Source: Agrococcus sp. SGAir0287 (GTDB lineage Bacteria > Actinomycetota > Actinomycetes > Actinomycetales > Microbacteriaceae). From it: a stretch of DNA of 64,000 nucleotides. The DNA lies in NCBI RefSeq assembly GCF_005484985.1, contig NZ_CP027942.1, positions 2,232,001-2,296,000 of the forward strand. The letters are read 5' to 3'. Position numbers and translations under genes: made by a program. The notes under the pieces were generated by a model that worked only from the letters and a program-made list of their open reading frames with translations, had not been told where the DNA came from and made no database searches. This document shows positions 24,176 through 33,251 of the stretch, piece after piece; position 1 is the first letter of the stretch; each line of letters starts with the position of its first letter.

Positions 24176-27100
24176 ATGCACATCGCCTATCCGGACGACC
24201 TGCCGGTCTCCGCGCGCCGCGACGAGATCGCGGCCGCCATCCAGGAGCACCAGGTCGTCATCGTCGCCGGCGAGACCGGCTCGGGCAAGTCGACGCAGCT
24301 GCCGAAGATCTGCCTCGAGCTCGGCCGCACGGCGATCGCGCACACGCAGCCGCGGCGCATCGCCGCGCGCACGATCGCCGAGCGCGTCGCCGAGGAGCTG
24401 CAGGTCGAGCTCGGCGCCGAGGTCGGCTACCAGGTGCGGTTCAGCGACAAGGCGTCGGCCGCGACGATGCTCACCGTCATGACGGACGGCGTGCTGCTGA
24501 ACCGCATCCATCGCGATCCGGACCTCGCGCAGTACGACACGATCGTCATCGACGAGGCGCACGAGCGCTCGCTCACGATCGACTTCCTCATCGGCTACCT
24601 GCAGCGCCTCCTCCCCCGCCGCCCCGACCTGCGCGTCATCGTCACGTCGGCGACCATCGACCCCGAGTCGTTCTCGCGGCACTTCGGCGGCGCGCCGATC
24701 ATCGAGGTCTCCGGGCGCACGTACGGCGTCGACGTGCGCTACCGGCCGCTGACGCGCGAGGCGATGACGGACGACGACGGCGACGACGACGCGCACGACG
24801 ACGTCGACCCGATCGACGGCATCCACGACGCCATCCAGGAGATCTGGCGCGACGACGCCGGCGACGTGCTCGTCTTCCTCTCCGGCGAGGCGGAGATCCG
24901 GGATGCGCAGGACGCCCTCGCAGGCAGGCTCGGCGCGGGCGTGGAGCTGCTCCCCCTCTACGGGCGGCTGTCGGCCGCCGAGCAGCACCGCGTCTTCGAG
25001 CGCCGCCCGGCGGGCGTGCAGCGGCGCGTCGTGCTCGCGACGAACGTCGCCGAGACGAGCCTCACGGTGCCCGGCATCCGCCACGTCGTCGACACCGGCA
25101 CCGCGCGCATCTCGCGCTACTCCACGCGCGCGAAGGTGCAGCGGCTGCCGATCGAGGCGATCAGCCAGGCGTCGGCGAACCAGCGATCCGGCCGCGCGGG
25201 CCGCGTCGCGCCCGGCATCGCCATCCGGCTCTACGCCGAGGAGGACTTCGCGAGACGGCCGGCGTTCACGGATCCGGAGATCCTGCGCACGAACCTCGCC
25301 TCCGTCATCCTGCAGGCGGCGACGCTCGGCCTCGGCCCCCTCGAGGACTTCCCCTTCTTGCAGCCGCCCGAGCGGCGTGCGATCGCCGACGGCACCGACC
25401 TGCTGCGCGAGCTGCGGGCCATCGAGCGCTCCGGCGCCGTCACGCGCGTCGGGCGCGGCATCGCCAGGCTCCCCGTCGACCCGCGCTTCGCGCGCATGGT
25501 GCTCGCGGGCGTCGATGCCGGGGTCGCCGACGCCGTCATCCCCATCGTCGCCGCCCTGTCGATCCAGGATCCGCGCGAGCGGCCGCTCGAGCATCGTGCG
25601 CGCGCCGACCAGCTGCACGCGCGCTTCGCCGATCCCACGAGCGACTTCGTCTCGCTGCTGAACCTGTGGCGCTACCTGCGCGAGCAGCAGCGCCAGCGGT
25701 CGGGCAACCAGTTCCGGCGCATGTGCCGCGACGAGCACCTGAACTTCCTGCGGGTACGCGAGTGGCAGGACGTCGTCCGCCAGCTCGAGCGCTCGCTGCC
25801 GAAGGATGCGCAGCCGCCGCGCGGTCGTGGGCGGGAGACGAGCGCCGAGCCGTTCTCGACGAGCGCGAGCGAGATCCACAAGGCGCTGCTCGCCGGCCTG
25901 CTCAGCCAGATCGGTGTGCGGGACGCCGAGCGGCGCGACTTCCTCGGCGGTCGCGGCGTGCGCTTCCACATCCACCCCTCGTCGACGCTCGGGCGGAAGC
26001 AGCCGCAGGCGGTGATGGCCGCGGAGCTCGTGGAGACCTCGCGGCTGTTCGCGCGCGTCGTCGCGGGCATCGACCCCGCGTGGGCCGAGCCGCTCGCGGG
26101 CGACCTCGCGAAGCGGCAATGGTTCGAGCCGCGCTGGTCGAAGCGCGCCGGCGCCGCGATCGCCACCGAGCGCGTCACGCTCTACGGCGTGCCGATCGTG
26201 CCGCAGCGACGCATCCAGCTCTCGCGCGTCGACCCCGTGCTCGCGCGCGACCTGCTCATCCGCCACGGGCTCGTGGCCGGCGAGTGGCAGGTGCGCGAGC
26301 GCTTCCTCGACGCCAACCGCGCGCTCATCGCCGAGATCGAGCGGCTCGAGGAGCGCCAGCGGCGCCGCGACCTCCTGCTCGACGACGAGCGCATCGTCGA
26401 GCTGTACGACGCCCGCATCCCCATGCACGTCACCGACGCGCGCGGCTTCCAGCGCTGGTGGCGGGATGCGAAGGCCGAGACGCCGGATCTGCTCACGTTC
26501 ACGCGCGACGACCTCCTGGGCCGCGAGGACGGCCCCGACGAGGACGCCTACCCGACGACGTGGCGGCAGGGCGACCAGACGCTCCGTCTGACGTACCGGT
26601 TCGAGCCCGGTGCCGACGACGACGGGCTCACGGTGCACGTGCCGATCGCGCTGCTGCCGAGGCTGAGCCCTGCGGGCTTCGACTGGCTCGTGCCCGGGAT
26701 GCGCGAGGAGCTGCTCACGGCGATGATCAAGGCGCTGCCGAAGCACGTGCGGCGGCACGTCGTGCCCGCTGCCGACTGGGCGCGGTCGATGCTCGCCGAC
26801 CTGCCCGCCGAGCCGACGGACGCGCCGCTCGCGCAGGTGCTCGCCGACCGCATCCGCAGCGTCGCCCACACGCCGGCCGACGCGTCCGACGTCGACTGGA
26901 GCCGCGTGCCCGGCCACCTGCTGCCGCGGTTCGTCGTCGAGGGCGCGAAGGGCGCGGTCGTCGGCGCCGGCCGCGACCTGGCCGCGCTGCAGGCGCGCCT
27001 CGCCCAGCGCGCGACGGTCGAGGTCGCCGCTGCCGTGTCCCACGACCTCGAGCGGCAGGGCGTCGACGGCTTCCAGGCGGACCTGCCCCGCTTCGTCGAC

Positions 27101-27904
27101 GTGCGGCAGGGGCAGGGCACCGTGCGCGCCTACCCCGGGCACCGGCTCGCGAAGGGCGGCCGCGTCGACGTCGCGCTCTTCTCGACCGAGGCCGAGCGCG
27201 ACGCGGCCGAGCACGCGGCGGTGCGCCGGATGCTCGCCGACGCGGTGCAGTCGCCGCAGTCGTACGTGCAGGCGAACCTCTCGAATGCGGAGCGGCTCGC
27301 GCTCGGCGCCTCTCCCTACCCGTCGACCGCGCGACTGTTCGACGACGTGCTGCTCGCGATCGTCGACGAGGAGCTCGGGCTCGGCGGGCCGGTGCGCTCG
27401 GCGCAGGACTTCGCGCGCATCCGCACCGCCGTCTCGCTCGGCCTCGTGGAGCGCATGTTCGACGTCACCGCGCGCGTCGCCGCCGTGCTCACGGCGGCAC
27501 GGGCCGCGGACGCGGCGATCCGCGAGACGTCGTCGATGGCGTACATGGCGCAGCTCGCCGACGCACGTGCGACGCTGGACGGGCTCGCGCACGACGGCTT
27601 CGTCGTGGCCGCGGGCGTCGCGCGCCTCGCGCGCCTGCCCGTGTACGTGAAGGCGGTCGAGCACCGCGTGCGGCGGCTGCCCGAGGCGGCGCACCGCGAC
27701 GTGCAGTGGATGGCGGAGGTGTCGGAGGCCGTGGCCGCGCTGCGCGCCGCGGGCGGGTCGATCCCGCTGCCCTCGACCGCCGCGCCGCACCTCGTCGAGG
27801 CGCGGTGGATGATCGAGGAGCTGCGCGTGAGCCTCTTCGCGCAGACCCTCGGCGCGCGCGGCCCCATCTCGGTGCAGCGCATCCGGCGCGTGCTGCAGGG
27901 CTGA
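24176..27904 (+). CDS. hrpA: ATP-dependent RNA helicase HrpA
   Basis: 1242 residues, near the length of E. coli HrpA. A DEAH-box helicase proposed to act on mRNA and stalled ribosomes. Motif I AGETGSGKSTQLPK, Ia THTQPRR-like AHTQPRRIAART, II VIDEAHERSL, III VTSATID, V ATNVAETSLTVPGIRHVVD and VI ANQRSGRAGRVAPG are intact. HA2 and OB domains follow, then the long DUF3418 C-terminal region specific to HrpA. An acidic insert (DDDGDDDAHDDVDP) lies in the second RecA domain. ATGs at 24131 and 24167 are possible, but 24176 fits the promoter spacing and begins just before the conserved YPDDLPVSARRDEI. Confidence 0.97.
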   Translation: MHIAYPDDLPVSARRDEIAAAIQEHQVVIVAGETGSGKSTQLPKICLELGRTAIAHTQPRRIAARTIAERVAEELQVELGAEVGYQVRFSDKASAATMLTVMTDGVLLNRIHRDPDLAQYDTIVIDEAHERSLTIDFLIGYLQRLLPRRPDLRVIVTSATIDPESFSRHFGGAPIIEVSGRTYGVDVRYRPLTREAMTDDDGDDDAHDDVDPIDGIHDAIQEIWRDDAGDVLVFLSGEAEIRDAQDALAGRLGAGVELLPLYGRLSAAEQHRVFERRPAGVQRRVVLATNVAETSLTVPGIRHVVDTGTARISRYSTRAKVQRLPIEAISQASANQRSGRAGRVAPGIAIRLYAEEDFARRPAFTDPEILRTNLASVILQAATLGLGPLEDFPFLQPPERRAIADGTDLLRELRAIERSGAVTRVGRGIARLPVDPRFARMVLAGVDAGVADAVIPIVAALSIQDPRERPLEHRARADQLHARFADPTSDFVSLLNLWRYLREQQRQRSGNQFRRMCRDEHLNFLRVREWQDVVRQLERSLPKDAQPPRGRGRETSAEPFSTSASEIHKALLAGLLSQIGVRDAERRDFLGGRGVRFHIHPSSTLGRKQPQAVMAAELVETSRLFARVVAGIDPAWAEPLAGDLAKRQWFEPRWSKRAGAAIATERVTLYGVPIVPQRRIQLSRVDPVLARDLLIRHGLVAGEWQVRERFLDANRALIAEIERLEERQRRRDLLLDDERIVELYDARIPMHVTDARGFQRWWRDAKAETPDLLTFTRDDLLGREDGPDEDAYPTTWRQGDQTLRLTYRFEPGADDDGLTVHVPIALLPRLSPAGFDWLVPGMREELLTAMIKALPKHVRRHVVPAADWARSMLADLPAEPTDAPLAQVLADRIRSVAHTPADASDVDWSRVPGHLLPRFVVEGAKGAVVGAGRDLAALQARLAQRATVEVAAAVSHDLERQGVDGFQADLPRFVDVRQGQGTVRAYPGHRLAKGGRVDVALFSTEAERDAAEHAAVRRMLADAVQSPQSYVQANLSNAERLALGASPYPSTARLFDDVLLAIVDEELGLGGPVRSAQDFARIRTAVSLGLVERMFDVTARVAAVLTAARAADAAIRETSSMAYMAQLADARATLDGLAHDGFVVAAGVARLARLPVYVKAVEHRVRRLPEAAHRDVQWMAEVSEAVAALRAAGGSIPLPSTAAPHLVEARWMIEELRVSLFAQTLGARGPISVQRIRRVLQG

Positions 27905-27966
27905 GCGCGTCGCGACGTCGAGATCCTCGGCTCGGTGCGAGGCCGCATCCGGCCGGCGGCCCGCCC

Positions 27967-29742
27967 TCAGTGCGCGCGAGGACGGCGCGGGGCGATGCCC
28001 GACGCGATGAGCGGGGCGACGCGCGACCAGCCGGCCGCATCGACGATCGGTGCGCGGGCGCCGGGCGCGAGAGCGTCGGACGCGCCGAGGATGCGCGTCG
28101 CGCCGGGCGCCTCGGACCACGGCTGCCAGCCCGGATCGCCGTGCTCGGCGAACCGTGCCATCGCACCGTGGACGACGTCGGCAAGGGCCTGCGGTGCGTC
28201 GGCGCCCACGAGCCGATCGGCGTGGTCGTCGCCGAGCGCGTCGAACGCGAAGGGCACGTCGACGCAGTGCACGGCGCCGCCGCGCGTCGGTGACGCCCAG
28301 TCGAAGCGGTACGTCCACGTCGCCGCGGTCGGCCCCGCCGGCGGCGGCTCCGCGACGCCGGCGCGCACGGCCGCGTCGGGATGCTCGAGGCGCCGCCGCT
28401 CCTGCGCGTGCGGATGCGCGGCGCGCTCGCGCGCGGATGCCGCCCCCACGATCGTGCCGCCGAAGACGAGATCCGACAGGTAGCGGGCGGCGAGCCCGCC
28501 CGCGCCCTCGTCGGCCGCATCGCTATTCGCGGCGACGTACGCGCGCCGCGTGGCGCGGTCGACGTGCGCGGCACCGAGCGTCACGGCGGGCGGGATCGCG
28601 CGCAGCGCGACGCGCAGCCACCGCGGCGCGAGCGCGTCGGTGAGCAGCAGCTCGTCGTGCATGCCGCCGACGACGAGCGGCACCGTGCGGCCCGCTCCTG
28701 CCGCGAGCGCATCCAGCGTCGGCTGCTCGAGGAGGTCGCCGTCGACGACGGGGCCGAGTGCGAGCAGCTCGTCGGCGAGCCGGTAGAGGCCGCGGCCCGC
28801 GCCGCGTCGCGCGCCCGGCTGCGCTCGCAGCACGTCGCGCTCGCCGGCTCGACGCAGCACCTCGAGCGTCGGCACGCCGCCGTGCGCGCCGATGCCGAGC
28901 CGATCGCCCAGCCGCGCCGCGAGGGCGCGCGCCGTCTGCTCGGGCACGTCGGCGAGCGCCGGGGACGCCGCCCACGCCCGCGCGAGCAGCCCGGCGGCGG
29001 CGCGCATCCCGAGCAGCGTCAGCACGGCACCGCCGCCGGCCGACTGCCCGGCCACCGTCACGTGATCGGGATCGCCGCCGAACGCCGCGACGTGCCGCTG
29101 CACCCACTCGAGCGCGCATAGCCAGTCGCGCACGCCGCGGTTCTGCGGCGCGCCCTCGATCCACCCGAAGCCGTCGAAGCCGAGCCGGTACGAGACGAGC
29201 ACCGTGACGACGCCGTCGCGCGCGAAGGCGCCGTTGCCGTACCAGGGGCTCGCGGGCGAGCCGGTCGTGTAGCCGCCGCCGTGGATCCACACGAGCACCG
29301 GCAGGCGGGCGGCAGGGCTCGGGTCGGGCGTCAGCACCGTGACGTTCAGGATCTCGTCGCCGGGCACGCTCGGCTCGGGGATGAGCGCCCGCGGATCGCC
29401 GACGCGCTGCGGCGTCGGGCCGGGTTCGCGGACGTCGCGGACGCCGTCCCACGGGGCGATCGGCACCGGCGCCGCGAAGCGCAGGTCGCCGACGGGCGCC
29501 TCGGCGTACGGGATGCCGCGGAAGGCGGCGACGGTGGCGCGCGGGCGGCCGAGCGCCAGGCTCGTCGGCGAGCCGACCGGCTCCCACCGGCCGCGGACCC
29601 GCCCGGAGGGCGTGGGGACGACGACGTCGACGCCTTCGTCGGCGCCGGCTCGCTCGGCTACGCCCCGGTCGTGAGCGCCGCGGCCCTCTTCGTCGGTACC
29701 GCGAGCGCTGCCCGCATCCGCACCCATCCGCTCCCCGCTCAC
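27967..29742 (-). CDS. Type-B carboxylesterase / para-nitrobenzyl esterase family
   Basis: 591 residues. After ~40 polar residues the domain starts at VVVPTPSGRVRGRW. Family motifs are FRGIPYAEAPVGDLRFA, VLVWIHGGGYTTGS (oxyanion hole), the nucleophile elbow VAGQSAGGGAVLTLL and the base in FAEHGDPGWQPW. No signal peptide is seen, so it is probably cytosolic. It hydrolyses carboxylic esters; the natural substrate is unknown. ATGs at 29760 and 29727 exist, but GTG 29742 lies 7 nt from TAGCGT, the common pattern here. It is divergent from the thiolase operon across a region with a 14-bp inverted repeat. Confidence 0.92.
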   Translation of the reverse strand: MSGERMGADAGSARGTDEEGRGAHDRGVAERAGADEGVDVVVPTPSGRVRGRWEPVGSPTSLALGRPRATVAAFRGIPYAEAPVGDLRFAAPVPIAPWDGVRDVREPGPTPQRVGDPRALIPEPSVPGDEILNVTVLTPDPSPAARLPVLVWIHGGGYTTGSPASPWYGNGAFARDGVVTVLVSYRLGFDGFGWIEGAPQNRGVRDWLCALEWVQRHVAAFGGDPDHVTVAGQSAGGGAVLTLLGMRAAAGLLARAWAASPALADVPEQTARALAARLGDRLGIGAHGGVPTLEVLRRAGERDVLRAQPGARRGAGRGLYRLADELLALGPVVDGDLLEQPTLDALAAGAGRTVPLVVGGMHDELLLTDALAPRWLRVALRAIPPAVTLGAAHVDRATRRAYVAANSDAADEGAGGLAARYLSDLVFGGTIVGAASARERAAHPHAQERRRLEHPDAAVRAGVAEPPPAGPTAATWTYRFDWASPTRGGAVHCVDVPFAFDALGDDHADRLVGADAPQALADVVHGAMARFAEHGDPGWQPWSEAPGATRILGASDALAPGARAPIVDAAGWSRVAPLIASGIAPRRPRAH

Positions 29743-29749
29743 TCGCTCG

Positions 29750-29755
29750 ACGCTA
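29750..29755 (-). promoter_or_regulatory. Leaderless -10 of the carboxylesterase gene
   Basis: TAGCGT on the minus strand, 7 nt from GTG 29742. Confidence 0.45.
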
Positions 29756-29789
29756 CGCATCCCTCCTCTGTCGGGCCTGTGGTGGCGGT

Positions 29790-29844
29790 GATTGGGCAGT
29801 AGTGGTTCGTCACGCGGCGTGTCGCGAGCTACTACTGCCCAATC
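29790..29844. promoter_or_regulatory. 14-bp inverted repeat in a divergent promoter region
   Basis: GATTGGGCAGTAGT (29790-29803) and ACTACTGCCCAATC (29831-29844) are perfect inverted copies separated by 27 nt. They lie midway between the divergent carboxylesterase and thiolase starts. This could be a pair of operator sites or a hairpin. No regulator gene is adjacent; the nearest TetR gene is at 34 kb. Confidence 0.7.
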
Positions 29845-29884
29845 GAGCGGCACAAGTGGCCAATCATCGAGCGAGCGCCGCGGG

Positions 29885-29890
29885 TAGGTT
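29885..29890 (+). promoter_or_regulatory. Leaderless -10 of the thiolase operon
   Basis: TAGGTT, 7 nt before GTG 29898. Confidence 0.5.
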
Positions 29891-29897
29891 GGGACGC

Positions 29898-31058
29898 GTG
29901 AGCGCCGTCATCGTCGACGTCCTGCGCACCGCATCGGGCAGAGGCAAGCCCGGCGGTGCGCTGTCCGCCTGGCATCCCGCCGCGCTGCTCGGCACCGTGA
30001 TCGCCGAGCTCGTCGACCGGGCGGGCATCGACCCCGCGCTCGTCGACGACGTCGTCGCCGGCTGCGTGAGCCAGGTCGGCCAGCAGACGCAGAACGTCGC
30101 CCGCACAGCCGCGCTCGCCGCCGGCCTGCCGGTGACGGTGCCGGGCACGACGGTCGATCGCCAGTGCGGCTCGAGCCAGCAGGCCATCCACTTCGCCCAC
30201 GCCGCCGTCGCCGCGGGCCTCGCCGAGTGCGTCGTCGCCTGCGGCGTCGAGCTCATGTCGACGCATCCCATCGGGTCGGCCGCGCTGGATCGCGACCCCA
30301 TCCCCGCGCAGGTGCACGGCCGCTTCCCCGCGCTCACCCACCAGGGCGTCGCCGCCGAGCTCGTCGCGACGCGGTTCGGCATCGGCCGCGAGGCGCAGGA
30401 TGCGTACGCCGCGCGCAGCCATGCGCGCGCCGCCGCGGTGACGTGGGGCGACGAGATCCTGCCCGTCGCCGGCATCGCAGGCACGCACGCGACCGACGAG
30501 ACCATCCGCCCGGCGACGACCGTCGACGGCCTCGCGGGGCTGCAGCCCGCCTTCCGCACCGACGCGCTCGCCGCCCGGCACCCTGGCATGGCCTGGACGG
30601 TGACGGCGGGCAACGCCTCGCCCCTCACCGACGGCGCCTCCGCGGTGCTCGTGACGAGCGAGGCGTTCGCCGAGCGCCACGGGCTGCGGCCGCGCGTGCG
30701 CATCGTCGACTCCGTCGTCGTCGGCTCCGACCCGGTCGAGATGCTCTCGGGCGTCATCCCGGCGACCCAGCGCATCCTCGAGCGCAACCGGATGCGCATC
30801 GACGACGTCGACCTCGTCGAGGTCAACGAGGCGTTCGCCTCGATCCCGCTCGCGTGGCTCGCCGCCATCGGCGGCGACGGCGACCGCCTCAACGCCCGCG
30901 GCGGCGCCATCGCCCTCGGCCACGCGCTGGGCTCGAGCGGCACGCGCATCATGACGACGCTCGTGCACGGGCTCGAGCGCTCGCGCGGCCGCCTGGGCCT
31001 GCAGACGATGTGCGAGGGCGGCGGCATGGCCAACGCGACCCTCGTCGAGCGGCTCTGA
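29898..31058 (+). CDS. Thiolase family protein (acetyl-CoA acyltransferase)
   Basis: 386 residues, normal for a tetrameric thiolase. The acyl-carrying Cys lies in TTVDRQCGSSQQAIH. VEVNEAFASIPLAWL, the His in NARGGAIALGHALGSSGTRI and the second Cys in TMCEGGGMANATL complete the active site. It cleaves or forms 3-ketoacyl-CoA, and the paired SDR suggests fatty-acid or branched-chain degradation. The GTG at 29898 is used because the preceding 32 in-frame residues run through the inverted repeat and are not thiolase-like. It is followed 39 nt later by the SDR gene. Confidence 0.95.
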   Translation: MSAVIVDVLRTASGRGKPGGALSAWHPAALLGTVIAELVDRAGIDPALVDDVVAGCVSQVGQQTQNVARTAALAAGLPVTVPGTTVDRQCGSSQQAIHFAHAAVAAGLAECVVACGVELMSTHPIGSAALDRDPIPAQVHGRFPALTHQGVAAELVATRFGIGREAQDAYAARSHARAAAVTWGDEILPVAGIAGTHATDETIRPATTVDGLAGLQPAFRTDALAARHPGMAWTVTAGNASPLTDGASAVLVTSEAFAERHGLRPRVRIVDSVVVGSDPVEMLSGVIPATQRILERNRMRIDDVDLVEVNEAFASIPLAWLAAIGGDGDRLNARGGAIALGHALGSSGTRIMTTLVHGLERSRGRLGLQTMCEGGGMANATLVERL

Positions 31059-31097
31059 CCCCGACCAGGCACCACCCACCGCCCACGAGGAGGACCC

Positions 31098-31835
31098 ATG
31101 GACATCGCAGGCACCAGCGCGCTCGTCACCGGCGGCGCGAGCGGACTCGGCGCCGCGACCGCCGCGATGCTGCGGGATGCGGGCGCGGCCGTCGTCGTCG
31201 CGGACATGCGCGCGGGCGACGACGAGCGCATCCACTACGTCGAGGCCGACGTCACCGACGAGCAGCAGGTGCAGTCCGCGATCGACGCCGCGAGCGAGGC
31301 GGGTCCGCTGCGCATCGTCGTGCAGTGCGCGGGCATCGCGACCGCCGAGCGCGCCGTCGGCAAGGAGGGGCCGCTGCCGCTCGAGCGCTTCAGCCGCGTC
31401 GTCGCCGTGAACCTCGTCGGCACCTTCAACGTCGCGCGGCTCGCCGCGTCGCGCATGCAGGAGCTCGAGCCGGTCGGCGAGGAGCGCGGCGTGCTCGTGC
31501 ACACCGCATCCGTCGCGGCGTTCGACGGGCAGATCGGACAGGCGGCGTACTCGGCGTCGAAGGGCGGCGTCGCCGCCATGACGCTGCCGCTCGCGCGCGA
31601 GCTCGCCCGCACGCGCATCCGCGTCATGACGATCGCGCCCGGCATCTTCCGCACGCCGATGATGGCGGGGCTGCCGGAGGCTGCGCAGGCCTCCCTCGCG
31701 GAGCAGGTGCCGCATCCCTCGCGACTCGGCGACCCCGCCGAGTACGCGGCGCTCGTGCGCCACGTCGTCGAGAACCCGATGCTCAACGGCGAGACGATCC
31801 GCCTCGACGGGGCGATCCGCATGGCGCCGCGCTGA
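31098..31835 (+). CDS. SDR family 3-hydroxyacyl-CoA dehydrogenase-like (HSD17B10-like)
   Basis: 245 residues. NAD-binding [16 protein letters not shown]-equivalent [11 protein letters not shown], catalytic Ser in [14 protein letters not shown] and YSASKGG (Tyr, Lys). [15 protein letters not shown] and [12 protein letters not shown] resemble the type II 3-hydroxyacyl-CoA dehydrogenase HSD17B10, which acts in isoleucine and fatty-acid breakdown. AGGAGG lies 4 nt before the ATG. It is co-transcribed with the thiolase, so the pair would perform the last two steps of a beta-oxidation-like spiral (inference). Confidence 0.93.
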   Translation: MDIAGTSALVTGGASGLGAATAAMLRDAGAAVVVADMRAGDDERIHYVEADVTDEQQVQSAIDAASEAGPLRIVVQCAGIATAERAVGKEGPLPLERFSRVVAVNLVGTFNVARLAASRMQELEPVGEERGVLVHTASVAAFDGQIGQAAYSASKGGVAAMTLPLARELARTRIRVMTIAPGIFRTPMMAGLPEAAQASLAEQVPHPSRLGDPAEYAALVRHVVENPMLNGETIRLDGAIRMAPR

Positions 31836-31844
31836 CCCTCACCC

Positions 31845-31920
31845 GACTGGCCACGAAGGGCGACCATCGGCCACGAAGGGTCGCCCTTCGTGGCCACCGA
31901 TTGACCGTCGGTGGCCAGTC
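31845..31920. repeat. Nested, mutually exclusive inverted repeats after the SDR gene
   Basis: Several perfect pairings overlap. Arms 31849-31865 and 31879-31895 (17 bp) enclose a second copy of GGCCACGAAGGG (31869-31880), which can itself pair with 31884-31895. TGGCCACCGA (31891-31900) pairs with 31908-31917, and GACTGGCCAC (31845-31854) with 31911-31920. The block can terminate the thiolase-SDR transcript. It also lies upstream of the MFS promoter, so it could be an operator or a switchable structure. Confidence 0.85.
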
Positions 31921-31976
31921 CCGGATGCTGGCCGCCTGCGACGACCACTGCACCCAGCGGACGGACAGCCGCGAGA

Positions 31977-31982
31977 TAGGAT
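31977..31982 (+). promoter_or_regulatory. Leaderless -10 of the MFS gene
   Basis: TAGGAT, 7 nt before ATG 31990. Confidence 0.5.
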
Positions 31983-31989
31983 CGCGGGC

Positions 31990-33192
31990 ATGCGCGCGTA
32001 CGGGGAGGTCCTGCAGGCTCCCGGCGTCGCACGCATCATGGCCGCGCAGCTCGTCGCCCGCTTCCCGCAAGGCATGTACTCGCTCGGCCTGCTGCTGCAC
32101 GTCGAGCGCACCTTCGACTCCTACGCCGCAGCGGGCCTCGTGCTCGCCGCGCTCTCGATCGGCCAGGGCGTCGCCGGTCCGCTCACGACACGATGGATGA
32201 GCCGGTTCGGCACGCGCCCCGTGCTGCTCGTGACGCTCACCGTCGCCGCCGCGAGCATCCTCGCCATCGCGCTGCTGCCGCTCGGGCTGCTGGCGATGAC
32301 GGCGGTCGGCGCGGTCGCGGGCCTCGCGATGCCGCCCATCACCCCCGCGGTGCGGACGCTGTACCCGACGATGGTGACGCAGCGGCTCCTCACGCGGCTC
32401 TTCTCCCTCGACGCGACGCTGCAGGAGATCATCTGGGTCGTCGGCCCCGTCGCGATCACGTTCGTCTCGACGCAGATCGGCACGGTCGAGGGCCTGCTCG
32501 TCGCCGCCGCCGTGCAGCTGCTCGGCGGCCTCTGGTTCGTGCTCTCCCCCGAGGTCGGCCGCATGCGCATCCCGCCGTCGGCGAAGCGCATCGGCGGCGT
32601 GCTGCGGAAGGTGCCCGTCGTCCTCGTCGTCGTCACGGGCATGCTGCTCATCGGCGGGTTCGCGGCGTCGGAGGCGGCCGTCGTGTCCGTCTTCGGCCAC
32701 GACGGCTTCGAGGCGGGCATGGTCATCGCCGCCAACGCCTTCGGCTCGCTCGTCGGCGGGCTCGCGCTCGGCGGGCTCACGATCCACCGCCGCTCGCTCG
32801 CGCTGCGCATCGCCGCATCCGCCGCGGGGTTCGGCCTGGCGTGCATCCTGCTCGACTTCTGGTGGCTCGCGCTCATGTTCTTCGTCGCGGGCATCGGCAT
32901 CGCGCCGGCGCTGTCGGCGATGTCGTCGATCGTGGCCGCGACCGTGCGGTTCTCGGACACCCCTGAGGCGTACGGATGGATCGGGTCCGGTCAGCTCATC
33001 GGCGCGGCGGTGGGCTCGGCGGCCGCGGGCATCCTCATCGACTGGCAGGGCCCCATCGGCGGCTTCGCCGTCGCGTTCGTGCTCGCCGCGGCCGCTGCCC
33101 TCGTCGCATGGGTGCTGCGACATCGGCAGCCCGACCTCACGCAGGGCATCGGCGAGCCGCCCGAGACCGCGCCGGTGGAGCTGCCGCGCTGA
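31990..33192 (+). CDS. MFS transporter
   Basis: 400 residues with about 12 membrane helices. The loop between helices 2 and 3 carries the MFS basic motif region GPLTTRWMSRFGTRPVLL. AVAGLAMPPITPAVRTLYPTM is a conserved stretch found in a common actinobacterial MFS group. The second half repeats the architecture after the cytosolic loop MRIPPSAKRIGGVLRK. It is probably an efflux protein; the substrate is unknown. No ribosome-binding site is present, and the TAGGAT spacing supports the start. Confidence 0.9.
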   Translation: MRAYGEVLQAPGVARIMAAQLVARFPQGMYSLGLLLHVERTFDSYAAAGLVLAALSIGQGVAGPLTTRWMSRFGTRPVLLVTLTVAAASILAIALLPLGLLAMTAVGAVAGLAMPPITPAVRTLYPTMVTQRLLTRLFSLDATLQEIIWVVGPVAITFVSTQIGTVEGLLVAAAVQLLGGLWFVLSPEVGRMRIPPSAKRIGGVLRKVPVVLVVVTGMLLIGGFAASEAAVVSVFGHDGFEAGMVIAANAFGSLVGGLALGGLTIHRRSLALRIAASAAGFGLACILLDFWWLALMFFVAGIGIAPALSAMSSIVAATVRFSDTPEAYGWIGSGQLIGAAVGSAAAGILIDWQGPIGGFAVAFVLAAAAALVAWVLRHRQPDLTQGIGEPPETAPVELPR

Positions 33193-33239
33193 CCGCTCGG
33201 AGCCCGCGGACATCCGGCGCACGCGGCGGCGGGCGCTGC

Positions 33240-33245
33240 CAGGAT
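33240..33245 (+). promoter_or_regulatory. Leaderless -10 of the aldo/keto reductase-TetR operon
   Basis: CAGGAT, 6 nt before ATG 33252. Confidence 0.4.
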
Positions 33246-33251
33246 GGGTGC

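Noticed and set aside
24116..28318. A 1400-codon minus-strand frame opposite hrpA
   Set aside because: High GC leaves antisense frames open. The translation is His/Arg/Asp-rich with no motif, while the plus strand encodes a complete HrpA.
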